Shown piece by piece: positions 26,601-41,600 of a DNA stretch of 64,000 nt. Position 1 is the stretch's first letter. Each line of letters opens with the position of its first letter. Both the position numbers and the translations under genes were made by a program. This DNA is from Halichoerus grypus. Taxonomy: Eukaryota > Chordata > Mammalia > Carnivora > Phocidae. Where the stretch lies: contig NC_135720.1 in NCBI RefSeq assembly GCF_964656455.1, forward strand, positions 52,416,598 through 52,480,597, read 5' to 3'. The notes under the pieces are model-generated. The model saw only the letters and a program-made list of their open reading frames with translations. It was not told the origin of the DNA and made no database searches.

Positions 26601-29600
26601 CACAATCAAAGCAACAGAAACAAAAGCAGGCAAATGGAGTTGTTGGGAGTGTAAGTTTATTACTGTTATTATCATTATCTTTGTTGAATTATAACATACA
26701 CTAAAATGTTCACATCCTATGTGTAGCTCCTGAAATTTTACATATGTATGTACCCATGGTACCCAGACTAAGATAGAAAACCTTAGTACCCTAGAGAGCT
26801 CAGTTGTGTCCCTTCTTAGTCAGTGACCCCTCCATCTACCTCCATACCTTCCAGTTTTGGCTGTTATTACCATAGATTAGTTTTGCTTATTCTTAAACTT
26901 CATATAAGTGGAAATACATTTGTCTGCTTTCATTCAACATTATGTCCATGACATTCATCTGTGTTGTGTGTAGCAGCTATCCATTCTTTGTGTGTATGTG
27001 ATACTCCATCTTATGAATACACTCCAACTTATCTGTTCTGCAATTAATGGACATTTGGGTTGTTTCTAGTTTTTGCCTGTTATTGAATAAAAATGCTGTG
27101 CCTATTCATGTACATGTCATTTTGTGGACATTTCATTTTTCTTGGGTATGTACCTAGCAGTGGAATTGCTGGGTCATAAAATAAGTGTATATGGTTAGCT
27201 CATTGAAAGAGCCTGTTTTCCAAAGTTGTACTATTCTGTGTTTCTACTAGCAGAATATGAGTTCAGTTGTTCCACATCCTCACTAATGCTTGGTTTTACC
27301 ATTCTTTTTTATTTTAACCACTACAGTGGATCTGTAGTGGTACCTCTGTGTGTGGTTTGTATTTACCTGATAACTAATGATATTGAGCATCTTTTCATAT
27401 ACTTAGCAGCCATTTGAATATCCTCTTTCTCTATTGGGTTGTCTTACGGATTTGTAGGATTCCTTTATATATTCTGGATATGAGTCCTTTTTTACTCTCT
27501 TAATGGAAGCCTTTGGTGATACCTAATTTTAAGGAAGTCTTTCATTAATTTTATGGTTATTGCTTTTGAGTCCTGTTGACATTTCTGCCTATCAGAGATT
27601 TTAAGATTTTATTTATTTATTTGAGAGAGAGAGCACAAGCAGGGGCAGAGGGAGAGGGAGAAGCAAGCAAGCTCCCCGCTGAGCAGGGAGCCCTACATGG
27701 GGCTCCAGCCCAGGACCCTGGGATCATGACCTGGGCCGAAGGCAGACGCTTAATTGAGCCACCCAGGTGCCCCATAGTATTGAGTCTTTTTACTCATAAT
27801 CATGGTTTATCTTTATTAACTTGGATCTTCCTTAATTTTTTCTCAGCAGTGTTTTGTAATTCCCAGTGACAGAGGTATGACACATCTTTCATTAGATTTA
27901 CCCTTTTGTATTTGATACTTTCTGGTGCTGTTGCATATAACATTAAAAAAAAAAAAATCCATTCTTCAGTGTTTATTGCTGGCACATAGAGATACAGTTG
28001 TCTTCTAAATACTGACCTTGTATCAAGGAGTCTTGAACTGACAATATGGGCATACCTTGTTTCATTGCACTTCAGTTTCTTGCGCTTGTCAGATACTGCA
28101 TTTTTTACAAATTGAAGGTTCGTGGCAACCCTGTGTTGAGCAAATCTATCAGCACCATTTTTCCAGCAGCATTTGCTCACTTTGTGTTTCTGTCACATTT
28201 TGGTAATTCCCTCAATAGTTTACACTTTGTATTATTATATTCGCTATGGTGATCTGTGATCAGAGATTACAGCTCGCTGAAAGCTCCTGTGATGGTTAGC
28301 ATTTTTTAGTAATAATGTATTTTTTAATTAAGGCATGCACATTTTTTAGACAATATTGCTTGCACGCTTAACATACTACAGTATAGTGTAAACATAACTT
28401 TTATATGTAGTGGGAAACAAAAAAAGTCATTTGACTTTATTCTGGTAATCTCTTTACTGCAGTGGTCTGGAACTGAACCTGCAATATCTCCAAGGTATGC
28501 CTGTAATTCTAACCATTTGTAGGTACTTTTTAAAAGATTTTCTGTGTACACAATCATGCCATCTGGGAATAAAGACAGTTTTACTTTTTTCTTTTTAATC
28601 TTTTTGCTTTTTCTTCCTTTCTGTCTTACTGTATTGGCTGAAACTTTCAGTGTAGTAATGTTGGTTAGGAGTGAGGACGGTGGTCACCCCTGTCTTCTTG
28701 TTTATCTCCAGGAGAAAGGGAACAAACTATTAAGTGTGATGTTAGCTATAGGGTTTTTGTAGATACTCTTTATCAGGTTTGCTGAGAATTTTTATCATGA
28801 ACAGTACTGAACTTTATTAAATGCCATTTCTCCATTTGTTGAGGTTGATGTGATTTTTCTCCATTCTATAATATAGTGAATTATGTTGAAGCATTTAAAA
28901 ATTTTAAACTGTCCTTGCATTCCTGGAACAAATTCATTTCATCGTAGCATATTATCCTTTTTCATATTTATCTGGATTTGATAATATTTGTTTAGAATTC
29001 CTACATCTATTTTATGAAAGAATATTGTTTTGCCATTCTCCTTTCTTATAATACCCTTGCCAGGTTTTGTATCAGGTTTATGCTGGCCTCATTAAACAAG
29101 TTAGGAAGTATTCTTTCTTTCTTTTTCCTGGAAGAGTCTGTGTAAGATTGGGTTTGTTTCTTATTTGGAAGAACTATCTAGAGAAGCCATCTGGGCTTGG
29201 AGTTTTTAAAAAGGGTTTTTAGTTTTAGAGTCCATTTCTTTAACATATTCTACTTTTTTCCTTGTATCAATTTTAGTAAATTACATTTTTCAAGGAATTT
29301 GTCCATTTCTTCTAAGTTATCAAATTTATTGACAAAGTTATTCATAATATCCTCTATTTGTAATTTCTTTTGGAGCTATAGTAATGTCTCTTTTATTCCT
29401 AATATTGGTAATTTATATTCTCTTTTTCCTTTGATCAGTCTTGCCTAATAAAAGTCTTATCTCAGTTTTATTAATCTTTTCAAAGAACCAATTTTTGGTT
29501 TTGTTTAGGTTTCCCTTTGTATATCTGCCTTCTCTTTAATTGATTTCAGGTCTCTGTTATTTACTTCGAGTTTTTTTATATTTAATTTGCTGTTCTTTTT

Positions 29601-32600
29601 CTTGCTTCTTGAAGTGGATTAGTAAATATTTTGTCTGGGATATTGGCTTTCCTTACTACATTATACTCTATCAGCTATAGAAGATAATATTAAATTCTCA
29701 AAGCAGTGCTTTTCTATGAGCTTTCCATTTCCCCATCTCAAATAAAATATATTGTATAAGTGGGGTGCCTGGGTGGCTCAGTTGGTTGAGTATCTGACTC
29801 TTGTTTCGGTTCAGGTCATGATCTCAGGGTCATGAGATCGAGCCCTGCATCCTTGGGCTCTGTGTTCAACAGGGAGTCTGCTTGAGATTCTCTCTTCCTC
29901 TGCCCGCCCCCCCACCCCACCCCTGCTGATGCCATGTGTGCGTGCTCACTGTCTCAAATAAATAAATAAATCTTTAATAAAAAATACATATATATTGTAT
30001 GATTGATGTTTTGAAAGATGAGCCATGTTGCCATTGCAGTAGTATACGTTGCAAATAAAGATAAAATATTTTTTATTTTACAAACATGAAAAATAAATAA
30101 AATAACTAACAATAGACAAATAAGCCAAATGTTAAAGTCTTTAGTCTGACTACCACATATGTATAAATACGTGTGTTTATAATTCTCTAAAATTCTGTAT
30201 GAATAGTGAAATTATAATCTTGAGCTAATTTAATTATAATGACAATAATTAGCTTCAGGGACTCAGAATTCACTGAGATATTCAGAACTTCTGTGGTTGC
30301 TTTTTCCTTTTAGGAAGCTGCAGTAAAGGAAGACGAAGAAGAAGTTTCTGACAAAGGCAGTGATTCTGAAGAAGAAGAAACCAATAGAGAATCCCAAAGT
30401 GAAAAAGATGATGGTAGTGACAGAGACTCTGATAGAGAGCAAGATGAAAAACAAAACAAAGATGATGAAGCAGTAAGACTTTTATAGGTTTAAATAATTA
30501 GAATTATATACCTCTGATAGTTTGGGTTTTTGTTGTTTTTTCATTTGTTTACTTGTTTGTGTGCTTGTCTTAATACCGGTATATTTTATAATCTTATATT
30601 ACTTTGTAAGAATATGTTTGTGGGATGGTGGTCAGAATTATAAAGAAAAATAGTTTCTAACAAGGATTGGACCTCTTAATTTTCTTAAATCTTAAATTGC
30701 TGTTAGTATAGATTGTGGATTTGAGGAGAAGTCAGTTTGGTGTCTTACAGTAATTTTCAAAATTGGAGCTGAGTCTGGAAATGAATTAGGAAAGGTGGGT
30801 TATGGTCTAAGCAGTTACTTAGAGGAGTCTTTCAAAAGTTCTAGGTAGTGTTTAGAGTAAAGAAACATTACTGTGGACTCTAATGTCAAGAGGTTGTTTA
30901 AGGAGAAGACTAACATTTACAGAATGCCACCTTGTTTAAGAGGTATATAAGACATTAAGGAAAGGAGGAGTCTCTAAGGAACTTACTAAGGTTGTGAGGG
31001 TAGAGAGAATAGGAAAAAGTCTCGTGGTGTGGCATTAAGTTGCACCTGATTTATAGATGGGCTATAGAAAAAGAGGGTTTGGTGGACAAATAATGGGTCC
31101 TTTAGAGACTACTGTAAATGAACTGTAAACTGATCAGCTATTCCTTTATGTTTGTGTTGTTCTGTTTTTTTCTTACTGGGCCATCAACCTAAAAGTTACC
31201 CTTGTGGTTTAGGAGAGAAAAGGGGATTCCCTGAATAGCCTGTGAGGCACAGGTAGAGGCCGAAAAAAGGATAAAAAAGTAAAGGGCAAAGGATAAAAGT
31301 CTAAGGAATTGCAGGCATACCTTGGAGATATTACAGGCTTAGCTCCAGACCACCACAGTGAAACTGACATCACAATAAAGCGAATCAAATGAATTTTTTG
31401 GTTTCCTAGTGGGTATAAAAGTTACGTTTACACTATATTGTAGTGTAGTCTGTAGAGTATGCAATAGCATTATCTCAAACAATATGCACGCCTTAATTAA
31501 AACATTCTTTATTGCTAAAAAATGCTAACCATCATCTGAGCTTTTAGCGAGTTGTAACCTTTTTGCTGGTGGAAGCTCTTGCCTAAGCGTTGATGGCTGC
31601 TGACTCTTCAGAGTGGTGGTTGCTGAAGGTTGGGGTGGCTGGGGCAGTTTTTTAAATAAGATGACAATAAAGTTTGCTGCATTGACTATTCCTTTCACAA
31701 ATGATTTCTCTCTAGCATGAGATGCTGTTTGATAGCATTTCACCCATAGTAGAACTTCTTTCAAAATTGGAATCAGACCTCTCAAACCCTGCCACTGCTT
31801 TGTCAACTAAGTCTTTGTAATATTTTAAATCCTTTGTTGGCATTTCAACAGTTTTGACAGCATCTTCACCAGGAGTAGATTCCACCTCAGGAAACCACTT
31901 TCTTTGCTCATCCATCAGAAGCAGCTCCTCATCTGCTCAAGTTTTCTCCTGAGATTGCAGCAATGCAGTCCCATCTGCAGGCACCACCTCTAATTCTAGA
32001 TCTCTTGCTGTTCTTACCACATCTGTAGTTACTTCCCCCCCCTGGAGTCTTGAACCCCTCCAAGTAATCTGTGAGGGTTGGAATCAGCTTCTTCCAAACT
32101 CCTGTGAATACTGATATTTTGACCTCTTCCCATGAATCATAAATGTTCTTAATGGCACGTAAAAGGGTGAATCAGAAGATTTTCAATATACTTAGCCCAG
32201 ATCCACCAGAGGAGTCACTCATTATCTGTGGCAGCTATCACCTTAAAAAATATATTTCTAAACTAGTAACACTTGAAAGTGATAATTACTCCTTGATCCA
32301 TTTGCTGCAGAATGGATGTTGTGTTAGCAGGCATGAAAACAACATTAATCTTACTGTGCATCTCCATCAGAGCTCTTGAGTGACCAGGTGCATTCTCAAT
32401 GAGCAGTAATATTTTGAAAGGAAATTTTTTTTGAGTAGTTGGTCTCAACAGGGGGCTTAAAATATTCAGTAAACCATGTTGTAAGCCGATGTGCTGTCAT
32501 TCAGGCTTTGTTGTTCCATTTAGAGAGCACATGCAGAGTAGATTGAGCATAATTCTTAAGGGCCCTAGGATTTTAGAATGGTCGGTGAGTAATGGCTTCA

Positions 32601-35600
32601 GCTGAACATCACCGGCTGCAGTAGCTCCGAACAGGAGAGTCAGCCTGTCTTTTGAAGCCAGGCATTGACTTCTGTCTAGCTATGAAAGTCCTAGATGGCA
32701 TCTTCTTCCAGTGTAAGGCTGTTTTGTCAGTATTGAAAATCTGTTATTTAGTGTAGCCATCTTTATTAATTCCCCTAGCTGGATCTTGTGGGTAGCTTGC
32801 TGCAGCTTCGGCACTAGCACTTGCCGCTTCACCTTGCATTTTCATGTTACGGAGATGGCTTCTTTCCTTAAACCTCATGAACCAACCTCTGCTAGCTTCA
32901 AATTTTTCTTCTGCAGCTACCTCACCTCTCTTAGTCTTGATAGAATTGAGGCAGGTCCTTGCTTTGGATTAAGATTTGGCTTAAAGAAATATTGTGGCTA
33001 GTTGGATATTCTGTCCAGACCACTAAAACTTTCTCCATACATGCAATAAGGCTGTTTCGCTTTCTTACCTAAAACTCGTGTGTTCACTGGAGTAGCACTT
33101 TTAATTTCCTTTAAGAACTTTTCCTGTGCATTCACAATTTGGCTATTTGGCCCAAGAGGCCTAGCTTTCTGCCTGTTTCGGCTTTAAACTTGCCTTCTTC
33201 ACTAAGCTTAATCATTTCTCGCTTTTGATTTAAAGTGAGAGACGTGCGGCTCTTCCTTTCACTTGAATACTTAGAGGCCATTGTAGGATTATTAATTGGC
33301 CTGATTTCAATATTGTTGTGTCTCAGGGAGGCCCAAGGAGAGGAGGAGAGATGGGGGGAACAACCCATTGGTGGTGCAGTCAGAACACACACGTTTATTG
33401 TTTAAGTTTGCCATCTTATGTGAAAATGGTTCGTGATGTCCCAAAACAATTATTATAGTACATCACAGATTACCGTAACAAATATAATTAAAAAGTTTAA
33501 AATATTGCAAGAATTAACCAAAATTGTAACACAGAGACTCAAAGTGAGCAAATAAATGCTGTTGGAAAAATGGCAGCAGTGGACTTGCTCAACACAGGGT
33601 TGCCACAAAGCTTCAGTTTGTGAAAACCACAATATTTGAGAAGCACGGATGTGCAAAGTGCAGTTAAATGAGGTATGCCTGTAATGTGGTGGGGAGTTTG
33701 CCCTTGGGAGTGGTGGGGAAAAACAAGGATGACTTTTTAGCAGTTGCTGGCCCCAACTGTTTTTGTACTTTGGGAATTAAATTGATTGCCAAGAAATTAA
33801 AGCCTATTAAGAATATTATTTCCCCAGGTGTGCTTTGAGAAAGAGTTGACATATTCCTTTCTGAGTATAGTATTAGGATTAGTAGAGGTGGCAGATTAGT
33901 TTCTTTAGATACCAAAAATACATTCATTCAGTTGTCAAATAATTATACAAACAGTTATTCGTTATCTGTCACATTGCAAGCACTGTGTTAGATGAGAGGA
34001 ATGCAAGCCAAATGTAAAACAGTTTCTGCCCTTGAATGATAGTAGGCTAGTGGGGAAGGCAGACTTATAAATAAACATTAAAGTACAAAAGAGATTATGC
34101 ACATTTTGTGCAAGGTATAGTGAAAGCACAAAGGAGGGAGTGATCAACTCAGTTGAGGGAAATTTCTGGTATTCAGGAGCTCATGGTTTAGGCTTTAGCA
34201 GCTCCCAAAGGAATAATAGTAGGAATTTTCCAGGTTAGAGAAAGAGAGAGAAAACAAAAATCCAGACATGGTTTCAGAGGAGTGAAATAGCTTGGTGAAT
34301 TCAGAGAAGTCAAGGTAGTTTGAAGTGACGAGAATAGAAAATGCAGAGATAGGCAGTGACAGGAGACTGGAGTGGAGAGATTGGCCCAGGTCAGGTCAGA
34401 TTATGACTGTATAGTTCATGCTAAAGGGCTTAGGTTTGATTTATGAAATGATGCGTTACAACAGTTTTGAGCAGGGAAATGATCAAGTGTGTGGGACTGA
34501 ACTCCGTGGTAGTTAGCATTGTCAGGAATAATAGCTGGAAGAAGATGGAAACTGTTCAATGAGAACATCTGAAAACGTACTTGATTTCAAGTGTTTGATT
34601 TTTACTTTACTAGGAGTGGCAAGAATTACAACAAAGTATACAGCGAAAGGAGAGAGCTCTCCTGGAAACCAAATCAAAGATAACACATCCTGTTTATAGT
34701 CTTTACTTTCCTGAGGTGAGTTATTCATGGCTCAGTGTTTTCCTTGTCCCGTTTACTTTCTCTCCAGGTATTTTTCAGTTGCCTTTTATCCCTCTGTGGT
34801 GTATACTGGCTCAAATGTGCTAAAGATGATCTATTCTTGATAGGCAACATTTTGAAGGATACATTTCAGTATGAATTAGATTTTCACGTGAATGTGTCAT
34901 TTAATGGGAGGATTGTTAACTTTTTAAGTATTTCTGTGGTTTCCTGGGCTTCTGTCCTTTCTGTGGCTGGATGACTGAAGGTTGTGCTGAATGATGATTT
35001 CTCTTTAGCAGTTCAGGCAGTCTTGCAGACAAATGCATATTTTGTCCTCGTCATAGGACTACATGGGTTCTGTGAATCCTTCACTTCTATCAAGTTTTAG
35101 ATAGGAAGGAAAAAGTTCTTAAGTTTTCCCGTGGGTTTTCTCTGATGGTCCTCCACTGGCCACCTGGAACCACTACACTTGCTCTGGCCCTCGTAATTGC
35201 CCTAGTCCGTGGCAATAGGCAAGCCTGTGGCTGTGGGACCAGCTAAGTTCAGTAAGAGTTGAGAGTGGCTGAGCCCCAAGCTCAGGACAGATTGATCAGT
35301 GCTGTTTGTTCTCTTGTCCTTGTTTAGTTTGTGGTTGTGGCCTGCTCAGCTGTTGATCTCCTTGAGTTTTTTGTCTTTCAAATGAATTTGGGATTTGCAT
35401 GACGTTTTGCTTTTGCCATGATTCTGTCTATGGCCAAAGGTCAAGAACTGGTTGCCTCTTAGTTCAGGGAAGCTGTTCCACAGACTGCCTCACAGCTTTG
35501 CCGTAGAACCTTCTGCTCAGCACTCATGTTTGGCAGGTGATTTCATGTATAAATCTGCTTTTTGCTTTAGAATGTCAATCCAGAGTTGCTGGGGGCTGCT

Positions 35601-38600
35601 GAAGGCAAATTCCCAAGTAATTTGGCTTTCCTAATAATAAATGAATGGCTCTGCACAGACTGTTGTTTTGACTTGGAAAGAAGTGAGCCCAGGATTCCAT
35701 GTTAATGCGCTTGCTGATCTTCTGGCATGTCCTGAGCTTTAGCCCATCTGTTAAGGGCATTTTGCCCATTGCGGTGGTAGCCTGCCAACCCCAAGGCTCC
35801 CGAAATCAAGCGAGTAAATTCCACTCATTGATTGGTTTTAGAAGTGCCATGGGATGTTATAAGCTGCATAATTTGTACCCTTATAACAGATAGTTCATTT
35901 TAGACCATGCTTAGTTAATAAGCAAAACATCCATTCACTGCCTTAGAACATTTTAGCCTTGAAAATGCCTTTTTCTAATTTAAGCTACAACTGTAGTGTA
36001 AACATCTCAAAGTACCATTTATCAGATAAAATTTATTTAGGATTTTCCTAACATCTGTCTACCTTCCCGTGTACCTACTGAACTACCCTAACAACCACAC
36101 TACCCACTTAAATTGCTTAAAGTTTTATGATTATAATTGACTTACATGTTACTGAAACTCATTCATTATACTTAGTATGTTAAGAATGGTGAGGAATCTC
36201 ACACCACAGAAAAACTATTGAAAGTGCAAATAACTCGTGCTGCAATATATTTTCCACTTTCACTATGTGCATCAAAGAGTCTAGGCATAAGTACAATGCC
36301 ATGGATTGAAATTCACTAGCTTCTTAATAAATATTTTTGAATGAATCTCATTTTAATCAAGTAACCTGGGAGAGCAGAGGGAAAGGCATTCTCTTAGTGG
36401 AGAGGTAAAGAAGAATCGCACGTTCTTGAACATCTCCCTGTGCTACTTACATTACATACATGTTCTGGTAATGAGATTTCTGACAGTGAAATGTCAGAAC
36501 TCTTAAATGATTAAGGTGCCTACCTCATTTCATTAATAATCACGATTATCATTTTTTTAAAGATTATTTATTTGACAGAGAGAGCGCGTGCGCTCGCCAA
36601 CACACACAAGCAGGGGGAGAGGCAGAGGGTGAGGGAGAAGTGGGCTCCCTGCTGAGCAGGACCCCGGGATCATGACCTGAGCTGAAGGCAGGTGCTTAAC
36701 GACTGAGCCACCCAGGCGCCCCCATGATTATCATTTATTATGATCAGTGTGCTAGACATTCTAACATATCTTTTGCTCGTATTATCTCAGTCCATCTTCA
36801 CAACACAGCCTGAGTTAGGCACTCATCATTTAACAGAGAAGAAAAGTGAGATTTAGAGACGTGAAACAGTCCGGGTCTGTGTGGCTTTAAAACAGGCATC
36901 GGCAAACTACAGCCTGCAGACGAGTCTGCCTCCCTGCCTGTTTCATGAATGAAGTTTGACTGCAGCACAGTCACGCTCCTTCTGTTCATGTTACAGTGGC
37001 AGGGTTGAGTAGTTGTGACTCAGACTCTGGCCCACTTTTAACACTGTGTGTGTGCAACACGCACAGAGGCAAACTTACGTATATACACATATACCTATTG
37101 TGGTAGTCCCCCTTGGGTTAAGCAGAAGTTAGATTAATTATGTACTTGTGATTTATTTATTCTGCTTGTTAATGTTGTTGTAGTGCTTTGTAGTTTACAA
37201 GAGTTTTTAGTTGACAGTGTAGCATTCTTAGATCACATTTTAATGTCTTGTGGATAAAATAGGAAGTGCAAGTGATTTTGGCTTAAAAAGGCATTTTCCC
37301 TATGATAACTGTTTTCAGTAAAATGTTTTTTTTTTTTAACTTTCTTTTGGATAATTGAAAATTTACAACAGTCTAGTGTTGTTTTGGTTGAGTATTTAGA
37401 ATATCCTAGAGTTTGTTTTATTTTTTAGCTCCAAAACATTTTTCTTTAAGCCATTTTAGAAAGCTGTCTTCCCTGACCAATTCTTAAGCAGTGGATACCA
37501 AGAGATGACTGAACAGTTACTGTTGTGTCCTGCACAGCGGTGCTCACTGAGCACATTGAAGCTTGGTGCTTCTGGACTGCTTGGGCTGCTGCTGCTTTTT
37601 TTTTTTTTTTCCTTAAAAGATTTTATTTATTTATTTTTTGACAGAATGAGACACAGCAAGGGGCACCTGGGTGGCTCAGTCGTTAAGCATCTGCCTTCAG
37701 CTCAGGTCATGATCCCAGGGTCCTGGGATCGAGCCCCGCATCGGGCTCCCTGCTCTGCGGGGAGCCTGCTTCTCCCTCTGTCTCTGCCTGCAACTCCCCC
37801 TGCTTGTGTTCCCTCTCTCTGTCAAATAAATAAATAAAATCTTTAAAAAAAAAAAAAGAGAGACACAGCAAGAGAGGGAACACAAGCAGGGGGAGTGGGA
37901 GAGGGAGAAGCAGGCTTCCAGCTGAGCAGGGAGCCCGATGCGGGACTCGATCCCAGGACCCTGGGATCATGACCCGAGCCGAAGGCAGACGCCCGACAAC
38001 TGAGCCACCCAGGCGCCCCTGCTTCTTTTTTTTTTTTTTTAAATACTTTTCTCTCATTGTGCATTCTGGTGGCAGTTTCTTTACTGAGCTCTTTTTCTAT
38101 TCCTAATCTTTTATGAGTACAACTAAAAATGCTGCACTTATTAAAATCATGTGCAGTGAAAGGTATAAATAGACTCTTAAATCTGAGATGCTCTCTTATG
38201 AGTAATACGTTTTAATGATTTCTGATTTGGTTTCCCAAGTCCCTTCCACTCCTACTTTCTGGCTTTTGCTTATTACTAGGTAAGATTACTAAGATTATTT
38301 GCTAGATGATATTGTAGTAGTTTATATTATTTTATTTTTTAGGCTATCTTTTGTCATTTAAGGTTAATATAGGGGTTTTTAATACAGAGGCCCATCATTA
38401 GGGTTTTTTAAGGGGCCATTTGAAACCCTAAAATTACATGCAGAATTCTTTTGGACAGCAGATCTATAAATGGTTAATAATGATTTATTCATTCAGTAAA
38501 TATTAAGTATCTATTTTGTACCAGGCACTGTATCTGTGCTGGAAATACTGCAGTGATAAAACCAGAACAATACCTCTGAAAGGAGACAAGGCTAAACAGT

Positions 38601-41600
38601 TATTTCTCTAGTTATTTCTGGTAATATAAACTTCTTTTTTTTTCTTTGCAGGAAAAACAAGAATGGTGGTGGCTTTATATTGCAGATAGGAAGGAACAGA
38701 CGTTAATATCTATGCCGTATCATGTGTGTACACTAAAAGATACAGAAGAGGTAATTATCCAAAACATTATTTCAGTTTTTACAAATATATGGCATCTCAC
38801 CATCATGCTGCTTCATAAAGTCTTTCTTAGAAATCAGTTTATCATATTTGGCTTATTGTATTTTATCAGTTAAGGCACATTTTGTAACTGTTCTCTGGTG
38901 TCTTTTGGGAGTAACTGATTGGAAATTTATACAGTATTGTTAAAGGTAGGCAACTCTATCAGTCTTAAAAACTTGTTTTCAACTTATTTTTGGGAGTTTT
39001 CACTGTTAGTGTCTAAAAACATATGCCTTTTGTTTTCCTGTCCAGAATTTAATTATATTTTACAAAAATTTATGATTTTCATACTCATTGGATTAGTGCT
39101 AAGATAAATATCTTTGGTCTTAAAAACAAATTTAAGAACTGATAATTAGATTTTTAGAATGGAATTTTTGATTATGTGGCATTATTCATTGTTAATGTCA
39201 TTACTAATATAGTGATGAGTATATTTTATCTGTTTTTCTTGATTGTTTCATGCTACTTCTCTAGAAAAGTTCTTTCTGCCTGGATTTGGTAGACAAGAGC
39301 AAGCAAGGTTTTTTAGAATTTCAAGATAGTTCTGTGATAATTTTTTTTTAAAGATTTTATTTATTTATTTGACAGAGAGAGACACAGCGAGAGAGGGAAC
39401 ACAAGCAGGGGGAGTGGGAGAGGGAGAAGCAGGCTTCCTGCAGAGCAGGGAGCACAATGCGGGGCTCGATCCCAGGACCCTGGGATCATGACCCGAGCCG
39501 AAGGCAGCCGCTTAATGACTGAGCCACACAGGCACCCCTGTGATGTTGATTTTTAATCCAAAAGTATTTTCCCCCCTTTATAACCAAGTAGTAAATGTGT
39601 GAAGTAGTTTGTTGTTGTTTATTTGACACTTAAAGTTAGTGTTAACTTAAGGGTATTTCTTGGATAGAGCAGTTTTATTATTATTTTTTTAAAATTTAAG
39701 TTTTACCTATTTTTGAACAGATAATAAATTCACCTAGTTAATAATATTTCAGAAGATATACAAAAGTACACTCATTGAAACATCCCTGTCTCTCAGTCAC
39801 CCACTTTCCTTCCTGGAGGCCATCAATGTTATAAAATTTTTATGTAGTCTTCATGTGATACTGTATGTAAATTACAAGCAAATACACATGTATATTTTCT
39901 CAAATATTACATATAAAATAGCATACACCTTTTTCTCTCAATGATATAACTTGGAATTTTTTCCAAGTTACTGCAGAAAAACCTTCCTCATTTGTTTTTA
40001 CAGCTGCATTATACTCTTTTGTGTGGTTGTTTATTTATTTAGCATTCTACAATTTAATGGACTTATAAATTATTTCTTTTGCTGCAATGAATAAACTCAT
40101 ATGTCATTTTGCACATGTACAAACATTTATAGGATAAATTCATAGAGTTAAAATTAATGAATCAGACGCTGTGTATATTTGTAATTTTGGTAGGTATCGC
40201 TAGATATTTATTTCTCTATAGGGAGAATGAATGTTTAAGAATGCCCTTTATCTCTCAGTATATCAGATATTTTGAATGTCACTGCTGATCAGAAAGGTGA
40301 AAAATGGCATCTTAGTGTTATTTTTTCCCCTCTCATCTTTTATTTTAAAAAGTTTCAAACCTATAGAAATGCTGCAAGCACACTACCATAAACTCCCATA
40401 GATCCTTTATCTACACTTATCAATTAACATTTTGCCTTATATTTAAGATAGTTTAATATCTTTCTCTGCATGTGCCTATAGACATCATGACAATACTTAA
40501 ACATGTATCTCGTAAGAACAAGGGCCATCTCCTACATAAGCACAATGAAATTACTATATTCAGGAAATTTAACATTGATATGGTATTTAATGTGCAGTCC
40601 ATATTCAGATTTCCTTAAATGTTTCACTAATGTCTGTTGTAGTTTTTGTTCTGTTTTTAAATTCAGGATCCATTCAAGGATCATGCATTGCATTTGGTTG
40701 TCATTCTTCTTTATTCTAGAACTCTTCTTGGCGTTTTTGCTTTTAAATTTTTCATGCCATCAACATTTTTGAAGAGTCCAGGCAAAATATTTTGTAGAAT
40801 ATCCCTCAGTTTTAATTTGTCTCATTGGTTACTCATGATTATATTCATCTTAAATATTTTTGGCAAAAATACTACATAAGTGATACAACCTTCTAATGAG
40901 GCACATTATATCCGTTTGCCCCACATTGGTGATACCATGGCTGAACATTTAATTAAGGCTTTTCTCTACTATAAAAGGTATTTTTTTCCTCTAATCTTTC
41001 GGGCAATACTTGGACACTATGTTAATATCTTGTTCTCTACTAGTCTTCTGCCCACTCATTTTAATACACTTTGATGATTCTTGCCTTAATCACTTTTTAC
41101 TATGCTGGTTTTACTCAGTATAGTTTAAATTTTGTCTCTCTCTTAAGAGTGAAACTGAACATCTTTCAGTGTATTTGAATTGTACTTATTTTTATGTCTG
41201 ATTGTGACCATTGTTCATTTTTGTTGGGTTATTGGTCTTTTAATTGGTTTGGGGAATTATTGTTGTTTTAAATATTATATCCCTTAGTGATATTTGTTGC
41301 AAATATTTCTCCCCAGTTTGTTTTACTATTGCAGTTGTTTTTACCAGGTAAAAATACAAACATTATTTATTTGGGTTTTTTTGGTAGTGTGATTTAGTAA
41401 TTTTTTTCTTTTATGATTTCTGTGTTTTATGGTATACTTAGAAAGGTCAAACTGAGATTAATTTTAAAAAATGATAGTCCCATGAATTTTCTAGTTTGTT
41501 TTTCCTAGTTTGTTTGTTTTAATATATAATCTTGCCTACAGAATCTGGATTTTGGAGATTGGAGGCAGATCACCAGAACATCCAAATGCCATCTTAATAA

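Larger units (their letters stand above)
26690..29660 (-). mobile_element. Long old LINE-1, - strand (intron 16)
   Basis: Antisense L1 ORF2 landmarks in order: CATTCAACATTATGTCCATG, GCAATTAATGGACATTTGGG, GGAATTGCTGGGTCATAAAA, CTTTTCATATACTTAGC, ATCATGCCATCTGGGAATAA, GAGGACGGTGGTCACCCCTG, TTTGGAAGAACTATCTAG, TATTGACAAAGTTATTCAT. It is interrupted by a SINE (27601-27773) and a Tigger1 derivative (28047-28503). Many stops; dead copy. Confidence 0.85.
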
